Positions 25,163 to 34,699 of a stretch of 64,000 bases of DNA are shown one piece after another. Under the pieces are notes generated by a model that saw only the letters and a program-made list of their open reading frames with translations, did not search any database and was not told where the DNA came from. Position 1 is the first letter of the stretch. The number at the start of each line of letters is the position of its first letter. The translations under genes were made by a program, and so were the position numbers. The stretch is from an uncultured Chitinophagaceae bacterium. GTDB taxonomy: Bacteria; Bacteroidota; Bacteroidia; Chitinophagales; Chitinophagaceae. Where the stretch lies: positions 1 through 64,000 of the forward strand of contig CALESY010000153.1 of assembly GCA_937919945.1 (NCBI GenBank), written 5' to 3'.

Positions 25163-25897
25163 ATGCTGCAAAACACAAGGGGTATAGCACTACGCGCCGT
25201 AAAGTATGGCGATACCAGCATCATAGCAACTATATTTACCGAACTGTACGGTGTGCAAAGCTATATGGTGCAGGGTGTGCGTAGTAGCAAAGCAAAGAAC
25301 AACAAAGCGGCATTACTACAACCCGCTACCTTGCTGGATATGGTGGTATATCACAAACCCAATACCAAGCTGCAGCGTATTAAAGAGTATCAATACGCGT
25401 ACATCTACACATCTCTGCAAGAAGAGATTATTAAAAACAGTGTCGCCTTATTTTCTGCAGAAGTGCTGCTTCGCATACTGCCGGAAGAAGCATTGATGCC
25501 GGAGCTGTTTCAATTTGCATTTCAATATTTTCAGCAATTAGATACCATGCCTGCAAGTAATGTCGCAAACTTTCCTCTCTACTTTCTGGTACAATGCAGT
25601 CGCATATTAGGTTATGAAATAAGCGGTACATACAGCAGCGAAACCCCTTACCTGCATATGCAAGACGGTGCATATACCGCCACACCACCCAAGATGGATA
25701 CCTACCTGCACGATGAAGATGCCAAAGCACTAAGTAATATACTGAACATAGAAGACGCTATGCTACTGAAAATGATAGCACTGAACAGCGAAACACGTAA
25801 CAGACTTATTGATTGGTATATCGAATTTATGCAAAGCCACACACAACACATGGGCAGCATCAAATCGCTGACTGTGTTAAGAGCAATACTGCACTAA
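25163..25897 (+). CDS. recO: DNA repair protein RecO
   Basis: This 244-residue protein has an N-terminal OB fold (MLQNTRGIALRAVKYGDTS) and a helical C-terminal part. RecO loads RecA on SSB-coated single-stranded DNA with RecR. The zinc-cluster Cys seen in some family members are absent, as is common in Bacteroidota. It starts three bases after porZ, so the two probably share a transcript. Its stop overlaps the convergent small membrane gene. Confidence 0.92.
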   Translation: MLQNTRGIALRAVKYGDTSIIATIFTELYGVQSYMVQGVRSSKAKNNKAALLQPATLLDMVVYHKPNTKLQRIKEYQYAYIYTSLQEEIIKNSVALFSAEVLLRILPEEALMPELFQFAFQYFQQLDTMPASNVANFPLYFLVQCSRILGYEISGTYSSETPYLHMQDGAYTATPPKMDTYLHDEDAKALSNILNIEDAMLLKMIALNSETRNRLIDWYIEFMQSHTQHMGSIKSLTVLRAILH

Positions 25898-26181
25898 GAG
25901 GTTTTCTTACCCGTCATACGCTTCCAGATGCGTTGCAGGTAATTTTTGAAAAAGGCAAACTGCCCGAAAGGTATGCTGATGACTAACACACAGACTGGCC
26001 ATAGCAAGGTGACAAGCAGGATGTAGACAATGAACCATAGCACCCCTTTTTCAAGCGGAAATAATGAAAGTACTTTACGGCCCAGATAACCACACATACT
26101 GCCACCCAATGCAAACGTGCAGAGTATAAGCAGCAACTGCCACCCACCAACTTTCCATTTATTTTTAAGCCCGTCAAACAT
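25894..26181 (-). CDS. Small membrane protein (DUF6787-like)
   Basis: This 95-residue protein has a basic N-terminus (FDGLKNKWKVGGWQ) and two membrane segments (about 14-33 and 47-70) split by CGYLGRKVL, then a basic tail. This fits a Bacteroidota membrane family of unknown function that I recognise as DUF6787-like. The start was taken at ATG 26181; the frame extends upstream into the M23 promoter. Its stop overlaps the recO stop by 4 bases, convergently. Confidence 0.65.
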   Translation of the reverse strand: MFDGLKNKWKVGGWQLLLILCTFALGGSMCGYLGRKVLSLFPLEKGVLWFIVYILLVTLLWPVCVLVISIPFGQFAFFKNYLQRIWKRMTGKKTS

Positions 26182-26266
26182 CGCTGTGTGCAAAAGCGTT
26201 GCAAATCTAAGGCTTATTGATTGTATATATCGTGCTATTTCAGCATTTTTGACGGGTATACGCAAG

Positions 26267-27952
26267 ATGAATTACAAACAGCTATTTATTACCATATGTA
26301 TGGTGCATACCACCATGGCATTTGCACAAAATAAATCGTACCCGATAGCCGATTTTCGCAACCCGTTGGATATACCCATCATGTTGGCGGGCAATTTCGG
26401 CGAATGTCGCCCCAACCATTTTCATAGCGGCATAGACATTAAAACAAACGGTGTAGAAAACCTGCCTGTATATGCCATTGCCGATGGTTATGTATCGCGC
26501 ATAAAAATGGAGCCTGGTGGCTTTGGTCATGCCTTATATATTACCCACCCTAATGGTTATACATCGCTCTACGCACACCTCAACGATTTTGCACCTACGA
26601 TACAACGCTTTGTAAAAGCCACACAATACAAAACCGAAAGCTGGACAATGGACCTGCAACTGACAGCCGAGCAGTTTCTCGTAAAAAAGGGACAGCAGAT
26701 AGCATGGAGTGGTAATACAGGAGGCTCTACCGCGCCACACCTGCACTTAGAAATACGCGATACCAAAACCGAACATCCGCTGAACCCGCAACTCTTTGGC
26801 TTTGAGATAAAAGATGCCATAGCACCGACACCTACCCATATAGCAGTATATGATGCACGTACAAGCATTTACGAACAAAACCCGCAAGTAGTAAAGCTGA
26901 AAAAGAAAGAGGGTGTGTATATTGCCGATACCATACTATGCAACACACCACTTGCAGCTATGGGCGTAAATGTAAACGACTATATGAACGGCAGTGAAAA
27001 CACACTGACTTTCTATACTGCTGATATTTTCCTCGACAGTGTAAAACAGGGTACGATAACACTGGATGATATTGGCTATGATGTAACCCGTTATCTGCAC
27101 GCGCATATAGATTACAAAGCAAAGAAACAGACAGGTGAATGGATACAGCTACTGTATCAACTACCTGGCAATGCGCTGGATGGTATATATAACTGGACAG
27201 GCAAAAAAGGTGTACTGGATATTACAGACAAGCAAACACATCGCATCAATGTTGCATTAACAGATGCAAGCAAAAATGTAGCTAACATTGTATACTACAT
27301 ACGTATGGCAAGCGATACAAACAGCGCGGGATGCAAAGGCAAAGTATTTAAGGTAAATGAACTGAACCAATTTGAACATCCGAATGTTATACTGAAGTTG
27401 AATGAAAAAGCTTTGTATGATGATATATGTTTTCAGTTTGCAAATACAAAAACAACAGATGGATTTAGTGATAAATACAGCATACATAAAAGCTATGTAC
27501 CTGTGCACAGTTATTTTGAACTGGGCATAAAACCCAATAAAGCCATACCCTTTGCCTTGAAAGATAAAATAGCATTGGTGTATAACGACGGCAAAGATGA
27601 AACAGGCAAAGCAGCTAAACTTGAAGATGGCTGGTACAAAGCCAGTGTAAGAAACTTTGGCGAGTACAGATTAGTAGCAGACAATATAGCACCCGTCATC
27701 AAAGCATTGCAGAAAAATGGTGCGGTACTGAATAAAGCAAAACGCGTCAGCTTTATGATAAAGGATGATATAACAAGCGTGAATAAATACAGGGGCGAAC
27801 TGGATGGCAAATGGATATGCATAGAGCAACACGGCAGCCAATACTTCTATACCTTTGACGAGCATTGCCCTAAAGGGAAGCACACATTGGTGCTGACCGC
27901 TACGGATGAAAACGGCAATACTAGTAAACTGACATACAACTTTACAAGATAA
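26267..27952 (+). CDS. Exported M23 (LytM-type) peptidase
   Basis: This 561-residue protein has a signal peptide (1-20, ending AFAQ), an M23 domain (about 48-205) and a long C-terminal beta-rich part (about 240-560) of unknown role. Zinc ligands are His53 and Asp57 in HSGID, and His in HLHLEIRD. LytM-type enzymes cut peptide cross-bridges in peptidoglycan. The ATG at 26267 begins the signal peptide; the frame upstream is not coding. bcp follows five bases on. Confidence 0.9.
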   Translation: MNYKQLFITICMVHTTMAFAQNKSYPIADFRNPLDIPIMLAGNFGECRPNHFHSGIDIKTNGVENLPVYAIADGYVSRIKMEPGGFGHALYITHPNGYTSLYAHLNDFAPTIQRFVKATQYKTESWTMDLQLTAEQFLVKKGQQIAWSGNTGGSTAPHLHLEIRDTKTEHPLNPQLFGFEIKDAIAPTPTHIAVYDARTSIYEQNPQVVKLKKKEGVYIADTILCNTPLAAMGVNVNDYMNGSENTLTFYTADIFLDSVKQGTITLDDIGYDVTRYLHAHIDYKAKKQTGEWIQLLYQLPGNALDGIYNWTGKKGVLDITDKQTHRINVALTDASKNVANIVYYIRMASDTNSAGCKGKVFKVNELNQFEHPNVILKLNEKALYDDICFQFANTKTTDGFSDKYSIHKSYVPVHSYFELGIKPNKAIPFALKDKIALVYNDGKDETGKAAKLEDGWYKASVRNFGEYRLVADNIAPVIKALQKNGAVLNKAKRVSFMIKDDITSVNKYRGELDGKWICIEQHGSQYFYTFDEHCPKGKHTLVLTATDENGNTSKLTYNFTR

Positions 27953-27957
27953 CAGAT

Positions 27958-28422
27958 ATGGAACTGCAAGCAGGTGATAAAGCACCCGATTTTAAAACAA
28001 AAGACCAGGATGGCAATGCGGTGTCGTTGAAAGATTATAAAGGCAAGAAAGTTGCATTATACTTTTACCCCGAAGACGATACGGAAGTTTGTACCGTACA
28101 GGCATGCAACCTACGCGACAACTATGCTGTGCTGAAAGAGAAAGGTATTACTATACTGGGTGTAAGCCCGAATGATGAAAAGAGCCACAAGAAATTTGAA
28201 ACCAAATACAAATTGCCATTTACGCTGTTGGTTGATGAAGATTTGAAACTTGCTAATAAATATGGTGTGTGGGCAGAGAAAGTATTGTACGGGCACAGGC
28301 ACATGGGTATAGTACGCAGTACCTTCCTGATAAATGAGGATGGTAAGATACATCACATAATAAAGCGTGCATTATCAAAAACACACACGCAGCAGATACT
28401 GAAGGGATTCGGGATGCTTTAG
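27958..28422 (+). CDS. bcp: Thioredoxin-dependent peroxiredoxin (Bcp/PrxQ type)
   Basis: This 154-residue enzyme reduces peroxides. The peroxidatic Cys45 and resolving Cys50 are spaced as in PrxQ (CTVQAC). The surrounding FYPEDDTEVCT differs from the common DTPGCT or DTPTCT by Glu-Val in place of Pro-Gly/Thr. The catalytic Thr two before Cys is kept (T42), and Arg117-type sequence IVRSTFLI follows. Its stop overlaps the convergent DUF5686 gene by 4 bases. Confidence 0.92.
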   Translation: MELQAGDKAPDFKTKDQDGNAVSLKDYKGKKVALYFYPEDDTEVCTVQACNLRDNYAVLKEKGITILGVSPNDEKSHKKFETKYKLPFTLLVDEDLKLANKYGVWAEKVLYGHRHMGIVRSTFLINEDGKIHHIIKRALSKTHTQQILKGFGML

Positions 28423-30971
28423 AATGTGAACCGCATACTGCCGAAAATGCCGAAGTATTTCTGGCGCGGCTCTGTGGGCAATGCTTTGGGTGTAACACGC
28501 CAAACAAAATCTATACGTAGTAGCTTAAAGATGTTTTCTACACCCGTACCTAATTCAAGGTATGGATTGCCTTCCAGTGTTTTGAAAGCAAAACCTTTGT
28601 CGAGGTTTACAGCTTTGTTGGCATCACTAAGGCTACCAATAATTCCTTTAGCAGTCCAAAACTGGCGGAACTTTAGTTTTTTGATAAGCGGTATGTAATT
28701 GAATACACCATTACCCAGCGAGTGTTCGATGTTGAAACCTGCAAACTGGTCGCTGATAAACTCGTATTGGTTCATCATATTGAAGGCATATTTATTATAC
28801 ACATAAAACTCATTACCGGGGTGCGATTCCAGCAACGGATAAGGTAGTGTACCGAAGTATTTACCACCGAAGAGGTTTACATATAAAGAGCCGAGCGGTG
28901 CTATTTTGATGTTGTCTGAAACCGTCATGTTCACACGCTGGTATTGATAACCACTATTCAGCAAGCCTTTTATGCCTACACCTATGCGTACATCTACAAT
29001 AGGGTATTTGCTACCCATACTGAAGCGATAATAATTACCCTCAAGAAATTTTTCTTTGTAAGCAAAACGCAACTGCAGGTTTACTTCCGTATTTGTTACG
29101 GTACTCATCGGATTGCCGTTGTCATCACGAAAGATATTAATATCGGGCAAGGGGTCGTATGGGTCGTACTCTTTATTGAGGAATGTAAGCATATACCTGA
29201 AGCCGCTGAAGTATTCTTTCATGTACTCAAAACGGAGATCTTTGGCAAACATAAACTTAGGCGGTATGCCATCGCGGCGTACAACGTTTACAAAAACATT
29301 ATCGAAACTTACTATATCATAATAGTTCACCGTACGGTCTATGTCGGAGGTATAAGATGCGAACAGGTAAGAGCGTGGTTGGCGTTCCAGTAGCCATAGT
29401 GCCGCAATACCGCCTTTATAGCGTTGGTCGCCAAAACCATATGCAAGGAAACCGTTGATATAGGCATCTTTAAACAGCTTAGGTGTAGTACCCATCGAAA
29501 AACGTACGCGGCTACCTTCTATCTGGTTGAAGCTGTATAGGTTCCAGTACGGTCCAAACTCTAAAGGGCCCCATTTTATAACACCCGTAGCTAATACCCG
29601 CATCAGTTTACGAAACTTGGTATAAGTATCGTTCTGCTCCAGCGAGTCGAACATATTGTAAATAGCACGCTCGTTTTTACTTAGCGTATCGGGGCGTAGT
29701 GCTACCCATGTAGCCTCTGTAACTTCTCGCGCAGTATCAGTTAGTATGATGTCAGTTTTGTATTTGTTCACGATTTGGGTGATGCGGTCATCGTTTATCA
29801 ACACATTACTGTAATGCGTTGTTTTACGCGCTATGAAGCCGGGCGGCTTAATGATGTCTCCCGGAGGCAGCATCTTGGCTGTCAGGTGTTCTTTGTTGCA
29901 AAACCAGATGCTATCGCCCACGGGTGCGTATTGTTTGTAGAACGATGCGCTTTTTATCCAGTTGATGTTTGTTTCTTTTGGTAACACGGCATCCATATAC
30001 TCCATCGCAAATACGGAATCTACAATGCGGATGGTGCCTGTAAAGCAGTTTTCACCGGGGCGTAGCGGTGTATAGCTAAGGTGAATGATGCGATAGTCTT
30101 GCAGATAGGTGGTATCAATGATTTTGTATTTATAAAACGTTGGCCCAGCATTGTTGATGGGGCTTACAAATTTTTTATCGAAAAACAGGATGTAATTTTC
30201 ATAAGGATTAACATCAAGGTTCATGGTGCCGAGGTATTTCTCAAAACTCTTGTTATTAATACCTCGTATCTGAGTGGCTTTAATGATTTCTCTTACTTTT
30301 TTGGGCTTGCGTTGAAAATAATAGTCGGATAATGCTTCTGTAAGAAAGAACGGCAGAAAGCGGTCGCCATTATCGGCAGTGTCCATATTATCGTATATAA
30401 ACCCGAAGTTTCGGAGGTATGGTATGGGCAACCGTTCAAATGCTTCTTTGCTGAGGTTCAGCAAGTCTATCTCCATTTTGTTATAAGCCTCATAGTAATA
30501 GTTGCGGGTTTTATCAGGGTTGTTAGCTTCTTTGCGGCGTATTACATTTTTTATCAGTGCGATGGCCGGGTCCTCGCCAGCAAAAACTACCACTTCATTC
30601 AGTTTATTACTGCTTGTTTCCAGCGTTATGTAAAATCCGAATGTACGTTTAGAAGTATCGAGCAGCCTGATGACTGTCTTATAACCCAATGCGTTAAACA
30701 CAAGCGTATCGTTGGGCAGTTCGTCCAGTTCAAATTCAAAAAGTCCGTCGAGATTGGCTGGAGCACCCGATTGTGTCCCTTGAAAATAAACAGTTGCAAA
30801 AGGTACTGGTTCGTCAGTCTTTTTATCTTTTACCACACCACTGATGCGATATTTGTGTGCAGGTTCTTCTGCTTGTACAATGCCCAGCGAGTCGGTAGTT
30901 TGCCCCCAAACAGGCAACGCATATAATTGCACCAGCAACCAAAAGATATATACAACTGCCTTTTTATACAT
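28419..30971 (-). CDS. Outer-membrane DUF5686 protein with carboxypeptidase-regulatory-like domain
   Basis: This 850-residue protein has a signal peptide (1-23, ending VWGQ), a CarboxypepD_reg-like plug (about 40-125, YRISGVVKDKKTDEPVPFA) and a large DUF5686 region with a C-terminal beta-barrel pattern ending GSMRFTF (terminal Phe, typical for BAM substrates). It is probably an outer-membrane protein; cargo is unknown. The start was taken at ATG 30971 (MYKKAVVYIF) as the natural signal peptide. A Met 11 codons upstream exists. Confidence 0.8.
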   Translation of the reverse strand: MYKKAVVYIFWLLVQLYALPVWGQTTDSLGIVQAEEPAHKYRISGVVKDKKTDEPVPFATVYFQGTQSGAPANLDGLFEFELDELPNDTLVFNALGYKTVIRLLDTSKRTFGFYITLETSSNKLNEVVVFAGEDPAIALIKNVIRRKEANNPDKTRNYYYEAYNKMEIDLLNLSKEAFERLPIPYLRNFGFIYDNMDTADNGDRFLPFFLTEALSDYYFQRKPKKVREIIKATQIRGINNKSFEKYLGTMNLDVNPYENYILFFDKKFVSPINNAGPTFYKYKIIDTTYLQDYRIIHLSYTPLRPGENCFTGTIRIVDSVFAMEYMDAVLPKETNINWIKSASFYKQYAPVGDSIWFCNKEHLTAKMLPPGDIIKPPGFIARKTTHYSNVLINDDRITQIVNKYKTDIILTDTAREVTEATWVALRPDTLSKNERAIYNMFDSLEQNDTYTKFRKLMRVLATGVIKWGPLEFGPYWNLYSFNQIEGSRVRFSMGTTPKLFKDAYINGFLAYGFGDQRYKGGIAALWLLERQPRSYLFASYTSDIDRTVNYYDIVSFDNVFVNVVRRDGIPPKFMFAKDLRFEYMKEYFSGFRYMLTFLNKEYDPYDPLPDINIFRDDNGNPMSTVTNTEVNLQLRFAYKEKFLEGNYYRFSMGSKYPIVDVRIGVGIKGLLNSGYQYQRVNMTVSDNIKIAPLGSLYVNLFGGKYFGTLPYPLLESHPGNEFYVYNKYAFNMMNQYEFISDQFAGFNIEHSLGNGVFNYIPLIKKLKFRQFWTAKGIIGSLSDANKAVNLDKGFAFKTLEGNPYLELGTGVENIFKLLRIDFVWRVTPKALPTEPRQKYFGIFGSMRFTF

Positions 30972-31140
30972 TATAGCAACGGGCAAACAAGCTTCTGTAT
31001 GCAATGATACAATACCTCTTCTTAATGAAAACCTATTTATTGTTTGATACCTGAAACAATAAATTGTTTAAATGAGTTCAAAAAACCCTGTAAAAATAAC
31101 ATACCTGTATCGCAATCCTCTTATATTTACACACTTCAAT

Positions 31141-31641
31141 ATGGACTTAAAAGCATTTAAGAAGAAAGTAGCTAAGAAAAAAGACAAGCTCAACGCCTTT
31201 CTTACAAAACTGGACGATATAGTACCTGACGATATGCCAAAGCTGGTGGCTGAAGTTGACAAAACCGTATGGGAAGATGTTGACTGTACCACTTGTGCAA
31301 ATTGCTGTAAGTCTATGGTGCCAACATACACTACCAAAGACATAGCTCGTATATCTGCTCACTTCGGTATGACACCAAAAGCCTTTAAAGATAAGTGGCT
31401 GGAAAAAGACCCCGATAATGGCGATTGGCAAAACAAACAACGTCCCTGCCAGTTTTTGAAAGATAACCTTTGCAGCATCTACGAGATACGCCCGGTAGAT
31501 TGCGCGGAGTTTCCGCATCACAACAAAAAACCATTCGACCTGTACAATGATATGTTCAAGCAGAACATTGAATATTGCCCTGCCACATTTACGCTCATCA
31601 ACCGCTTGCGTAAAAGGGTAGAGAAAGAGTATGAATGGTAA
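31141..31641 (+). CDS. YkgJ-family cysteine-cluster protein
   Basis: This 166-residue protein has the Cys pattern CTTCANCCKSM, CQFLKDNLCSIYEIRPVDC, then a late CPAT. The family is predicted to bind zinc or an Fe-S cluster; function is unknown. The start was taken at ATG 31141 (MDLKAFKKKV); a Met 23 codons earlier is less likely. It overlaps the DUF2256 gene by 11 bases. Confidence 0.85.
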   Translation: MDLKAFKKKVAKKKDKLNAFLTKLDDIVPDDMPKLVAEVDKTVWEDVDCTTCANCCKSMVPTYTTKDIARISAHFGMTPKAFKDKWLEKDPDNGDWQNKQRPCQFLKDNLCSIYEIRPVDCAEFPHHNKKPFDLYNDMFKQNIEYCPATFTLINRLRKRVEKEYEW

Positions 31642-31813
31642 GCCAACGAAAGGTACACATCGTAAAGAACACCTGCCGCAAAAGAATTGCCTGCAATGCG
31701 GGCTGCCTTTTACATGGCGCAAAAAATGGGCACGTGTATGGGATGAGGTGAAGTATTGCAGCGACCGATGCCGCAACGAACATAAAAAATCAGCAAAAGA
31801 AAACAAGGCGTAG
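31631..31813 (+). CDS. DUF2256 small zinc-binding protein
   Basis: This 60-residue protein carries CLQCGLPFTWRKKWARVW and YCSDRCR, the DUF2256 signature, a likely four-Cys zinc ribbon. Function is unknown; the family often sits near photolyase/cryptochrome genes, though none is in this window. It starts 11 bases inside the preceding gene, in another frame, and polA follows 34 bases on. Confidence 0.88.
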   Translation: MNGKPTKGTHRKEHLPQKNCLQCGLPFTWRKKWARVWDEVKYCSDRCRNEHKKSAKENKA

Positions 31814-31847
31814 CGGGCTACTAACAGACATTGCTTAACTTAGCCCT

Positions 31848-34679
31848 ATGTCTGAAAAGAAACTGTTCTTACTCGACGCTTTCGCGTTGATATTCCGCGC
31901 ATACTATGCACTGATACGCAGCCCACGCATCACCAGCAAGGGACGTAATACAAATGCGCAATTCGGCTTTACTACCACGCTGCTCGATTTACTAAACAAA
32001 GAAAAACCCACACACCTTGCAGTAGTATTTGATACCAGCGCACCTACAGAAAGGCATACTGACTTTGAAGCCTACAAAGCCAACAGGCAAGAAACGCCCG
32101 AAGACATAAGTGCGGCAGTACCCGACATAAAGAAAATCATTCGTGGCTTTAACCTACCGGTTATGGAGTGTGATGGCTACGAGGCAGATGACGTGATAGG
32201 CGCATTAGCGCATGAGGCTGCAGAAATGGGCTATACTGTATACATGGTTACTCCGGATAAAGATTACGGACAGCTTGTAAAAGATAACGTGTTCATTTAT
32301 AAACCCGCATATCAGGGTGGTAGTGCTGAGGTGTTGGGACCAAAAGAAGTGTGCGAAAAATGGAACATCAAACGGGTGGACCAGGTAATAGACATACTGG
32401 GGCTGATGGGCGATGCAGTGGATAACATACCGGGTATAGCAGGTGTGGGAGAAAAAACTGCAGCTAAACTGTTGGCAGAATATGATACACTGGAAAATGT
32501 ATTGGCCAATGCAGACAATATAAAAGGAGCACTTGGTGAAAAAGTACGAAATGGTAAAGAGGCAGCCGTCATGTCGAAAAAGCTGGCAACAATTATTACT
32601 AACGTACCCGTATCATTTCACGAAGAAGATTTCAGGGTAAAGGATATAGATAAAGAAGTACTGAAAGAAGTGTTTGCAGAACTGGAATTTAAAACCCTCG
32701 GTAAGCGCATATTGGGAGAAGAGGTAGCAACACCCGCATCTGTAGCACCAGAGGCTATGGTAACTGATTTGTTTGGCAACTTAGTACCGCAAAAAGCGGC
32801 ACCTATTAAAATAGAACAAACGATTGTAGAAGTACCAGAAGAAACCACCGTGATAGCGGCGGATAAAAATATTGAGAACACACCGCACACTTATCACTTA
32901 GTAGATAATGATGCTGCCATACAAGATCTGATGGAACAACTGCTGCAACAAACAGAAGTAGCATTTGACACGGAGACAACCAATGTAGATGCAAACTTGG
33001 CTGATATAATAGGTATGAGCTTTTGCTGGGAGAAAGGAACGGCGTACTACGTATCTATACCCGATAATGAAGCTGCTAAAAAAATACTGGGACAATTTAA
33101 ACCTGTATTTGACAAAGAAGACATACTGTGGATAGGGCAGAATATTAAATACGACCTGGTGATACTGAAATGGTACGGGCATACACTAAAAGGTGCACTG
33201 TACGACAGCATGCTGGCACACTATGTAATAGAGCCCGAAGGTAAGAGAGGTATGGATGTATTGAGCGCAAAGTATCTCGGTTATCAACCGGTATCTATAG
33301 AAACCCTGATAGGTAAAAAAGGAAAGAATCAGGGCAGTATGCGCGATGCGCCTATAGAGCAGGTAAAGGAATATGCAGCAGAAGATGCCGATGTAACATA
33401 TCAGCTAAAGCAGACTTTCAACCCGATGCTGGATAAGCAGGAAGTGCGCAAAGTATTTGAGCATGTAGAAAATCCTTTGGTGCGTGTATTGGTAGATATG
33501 GAATATGAAGGAGTTGGTATAGATGTAAGCTTTTTGAAAGATTATTCAAAAGAACTGGAGCGCGAAATAAAGATTGCGGAAGAGAGCGTATATAAACAGG
33601 CAGGTATCGCTTTCAACCTTGCATCGCCCAAACAACTTGGAGAGGTGTTGTTTGACAAAATGAAGCTGGACGATAAAGCCAAAAAAACAAAAACAGGACA
33701 GTATGCAACGGGCGAAGATGTACTTGCTAAGCTACGCAACAAGCACCAGATAGTGGATGACATACTCGCCTTCCGTGAGTTGAGTAAACTGAAAAGCACG
33801 TATGTAGATGCACTGCCGACGATGATAAACCCACGTACGGGACGTGTACATACCAGCTTCAACCAAGCTGTAGCGGTAACAGGCAGGCTAAGCAGTATTG
33901 ACCCCAACCTTCAAAATATACCCATTCGTACAGACAGAGGTAAAGAAATACGCAAAGCATTTGTTTCTCGTGGCGATGGCTGGACGCTGCTATCGGCAGA
34001 CTATTCGCAAATAGAGCTACGTATAGTAGCTGCCATCAGTGGTGATGAGAATATGATAAAAGCCTTTGTTGATAATAAAGACATACACACTGCAACAGCA
34101 GCAAAAGTATATGGTGTGACAGAAAGCGAAGTAACAGGTGAGATGCGCCGCGCTGCTAAAGCGGTGAACTTCGGCATCATATACGGACAGTCTGCATTCG
34201 GGTTGGCAGAGTCATTAGGCATTAGCCGTACCGAAGCAAAAACAATTATTGACAACTATTTCACCGAGTTTTCATCTATCAAAAAGTACATGGATAATAC
34301 CATCAACTTTGCAAGAGAACATGGCTATGTAGAAACCATCATGGGGCGTAAACGCTACTTACGGGATATTACATCTGCTAACCAAACAGTACGTGGCTAT
34401 GCAGAGCGCAATGCCATCAACTCGCCCATACAAGGCACAGCGGCAGAGATGATAAAACTGGCGATGATAAAAGTACACGAGGAGTTAAAGAAATCGGGGT
34501 TGAACACAAGGATGATACTACAGGTGCATGACGAATTGGTTTTTGACGTACCCGAGAATGAAGTAGCACAGGTAACAGAGCTGATAAAGATAAATATGGA
34601 GCGTGCTATGGCATTACCGCATGGCGTACCTATAGTAGCAGAAGCAGGTACTGGTAAGAACTGGTTGGCTGCGCACTAA
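31848..34679 (+). CDS. polA: DNA polymerase I
   Basis: This 943-residue enzyme fills gaps and removes RNA primers in replication and repair. Three domains: 5'-3' nuclease (1 to about 300), 3'-5' exonuclease (about 350-530) and polymerase (about 545-943). The proofreading site is intact (FDTET near 373, NIKYD, YAAEDADVT). Polymerase motifs A (DYSQIELRI near 718), B (RRAAKAVNFGIIYGQ) and C (QVHDELVF near 895) are all present. Confidence 0.98.
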   Translation: MSEKKLFLLDAFALIFRAYYALIRSPRITSKGRNTNAQFGFTTTLLDLLNKEKPTHLAVVFDTSAPTERHTDFEAYKANRQETPEDISAAVPDIKKIIRGFNLPVMECDGYEADDVIGALAHEAAEMGYTVYMVTPDKDYGQLVKDNVFIYKPAYQGGSAEVLGPKEVCEKWNIKRVDQVIDILGLMGDAVDNIPGIAGVGEKTAAKLLAEYDTLENVLANADNIKGALGEKVRNGKEAAVMSKKLATIITNVPVSFHEEDFRVKDIDKEVLKEVFAELEFKTLGKRILGEEVATPASVAPEAMVTDLFGNLVPQKAAPIKIEQTIVEVPEETTVIAADKNIENTPHTYHLVDNDAAIQDLMEQLLQQTEVAFDTETTNVDANLADIIGMSFCWEKGTAYYVSIPDNEAAKKILGQFKPVFDKEDILWIGQNIKYDLVILKWYGHTLKGALYDSMLAHYVIEPEGKRGMDVLSAKYLGYQPVSIETLIGKKGKNQGSMRDAPIEQVKEYAAEDADVTYQLKQTFNPMLDKQEVRKVFEHVENPLVRVLVDMEYEGVGIDVSFLKDYSKELEREIKIAEESVYKQAGIAFNLASPKQLGEVLFDKMKLDDKAKKTKTGQYATGEDVLAKLRNKHQIVDDILAFRELSKLKSTYVDALPTMINPRTGRVHTSFNQAVAVTGRLSSIDPNLQNIPIRTDRGKEIRKAFVSRGDGWTLLSADYSQIELRIVAAISGDENMIKAFVDNKDIHTATAAKVYGVTESEVTGEMRRAAKAVNFGIIYGQSAFGLAESLGISRTEAKTIIDNYFTEFSSIKKYMDNTINFAREHGYVETIMGRKRYLRDITSANQTVRGYAERNAINSPIQGTAAEMIKLAMIKVHEELKKSGLNTRMILQVHDELVFDVPENEVAQVTELIKINMERAMALPHGVPIVAEAGTGKNWLAAH

Positions 34680-34699
34680 ATATTTAGGATTTAGATATG

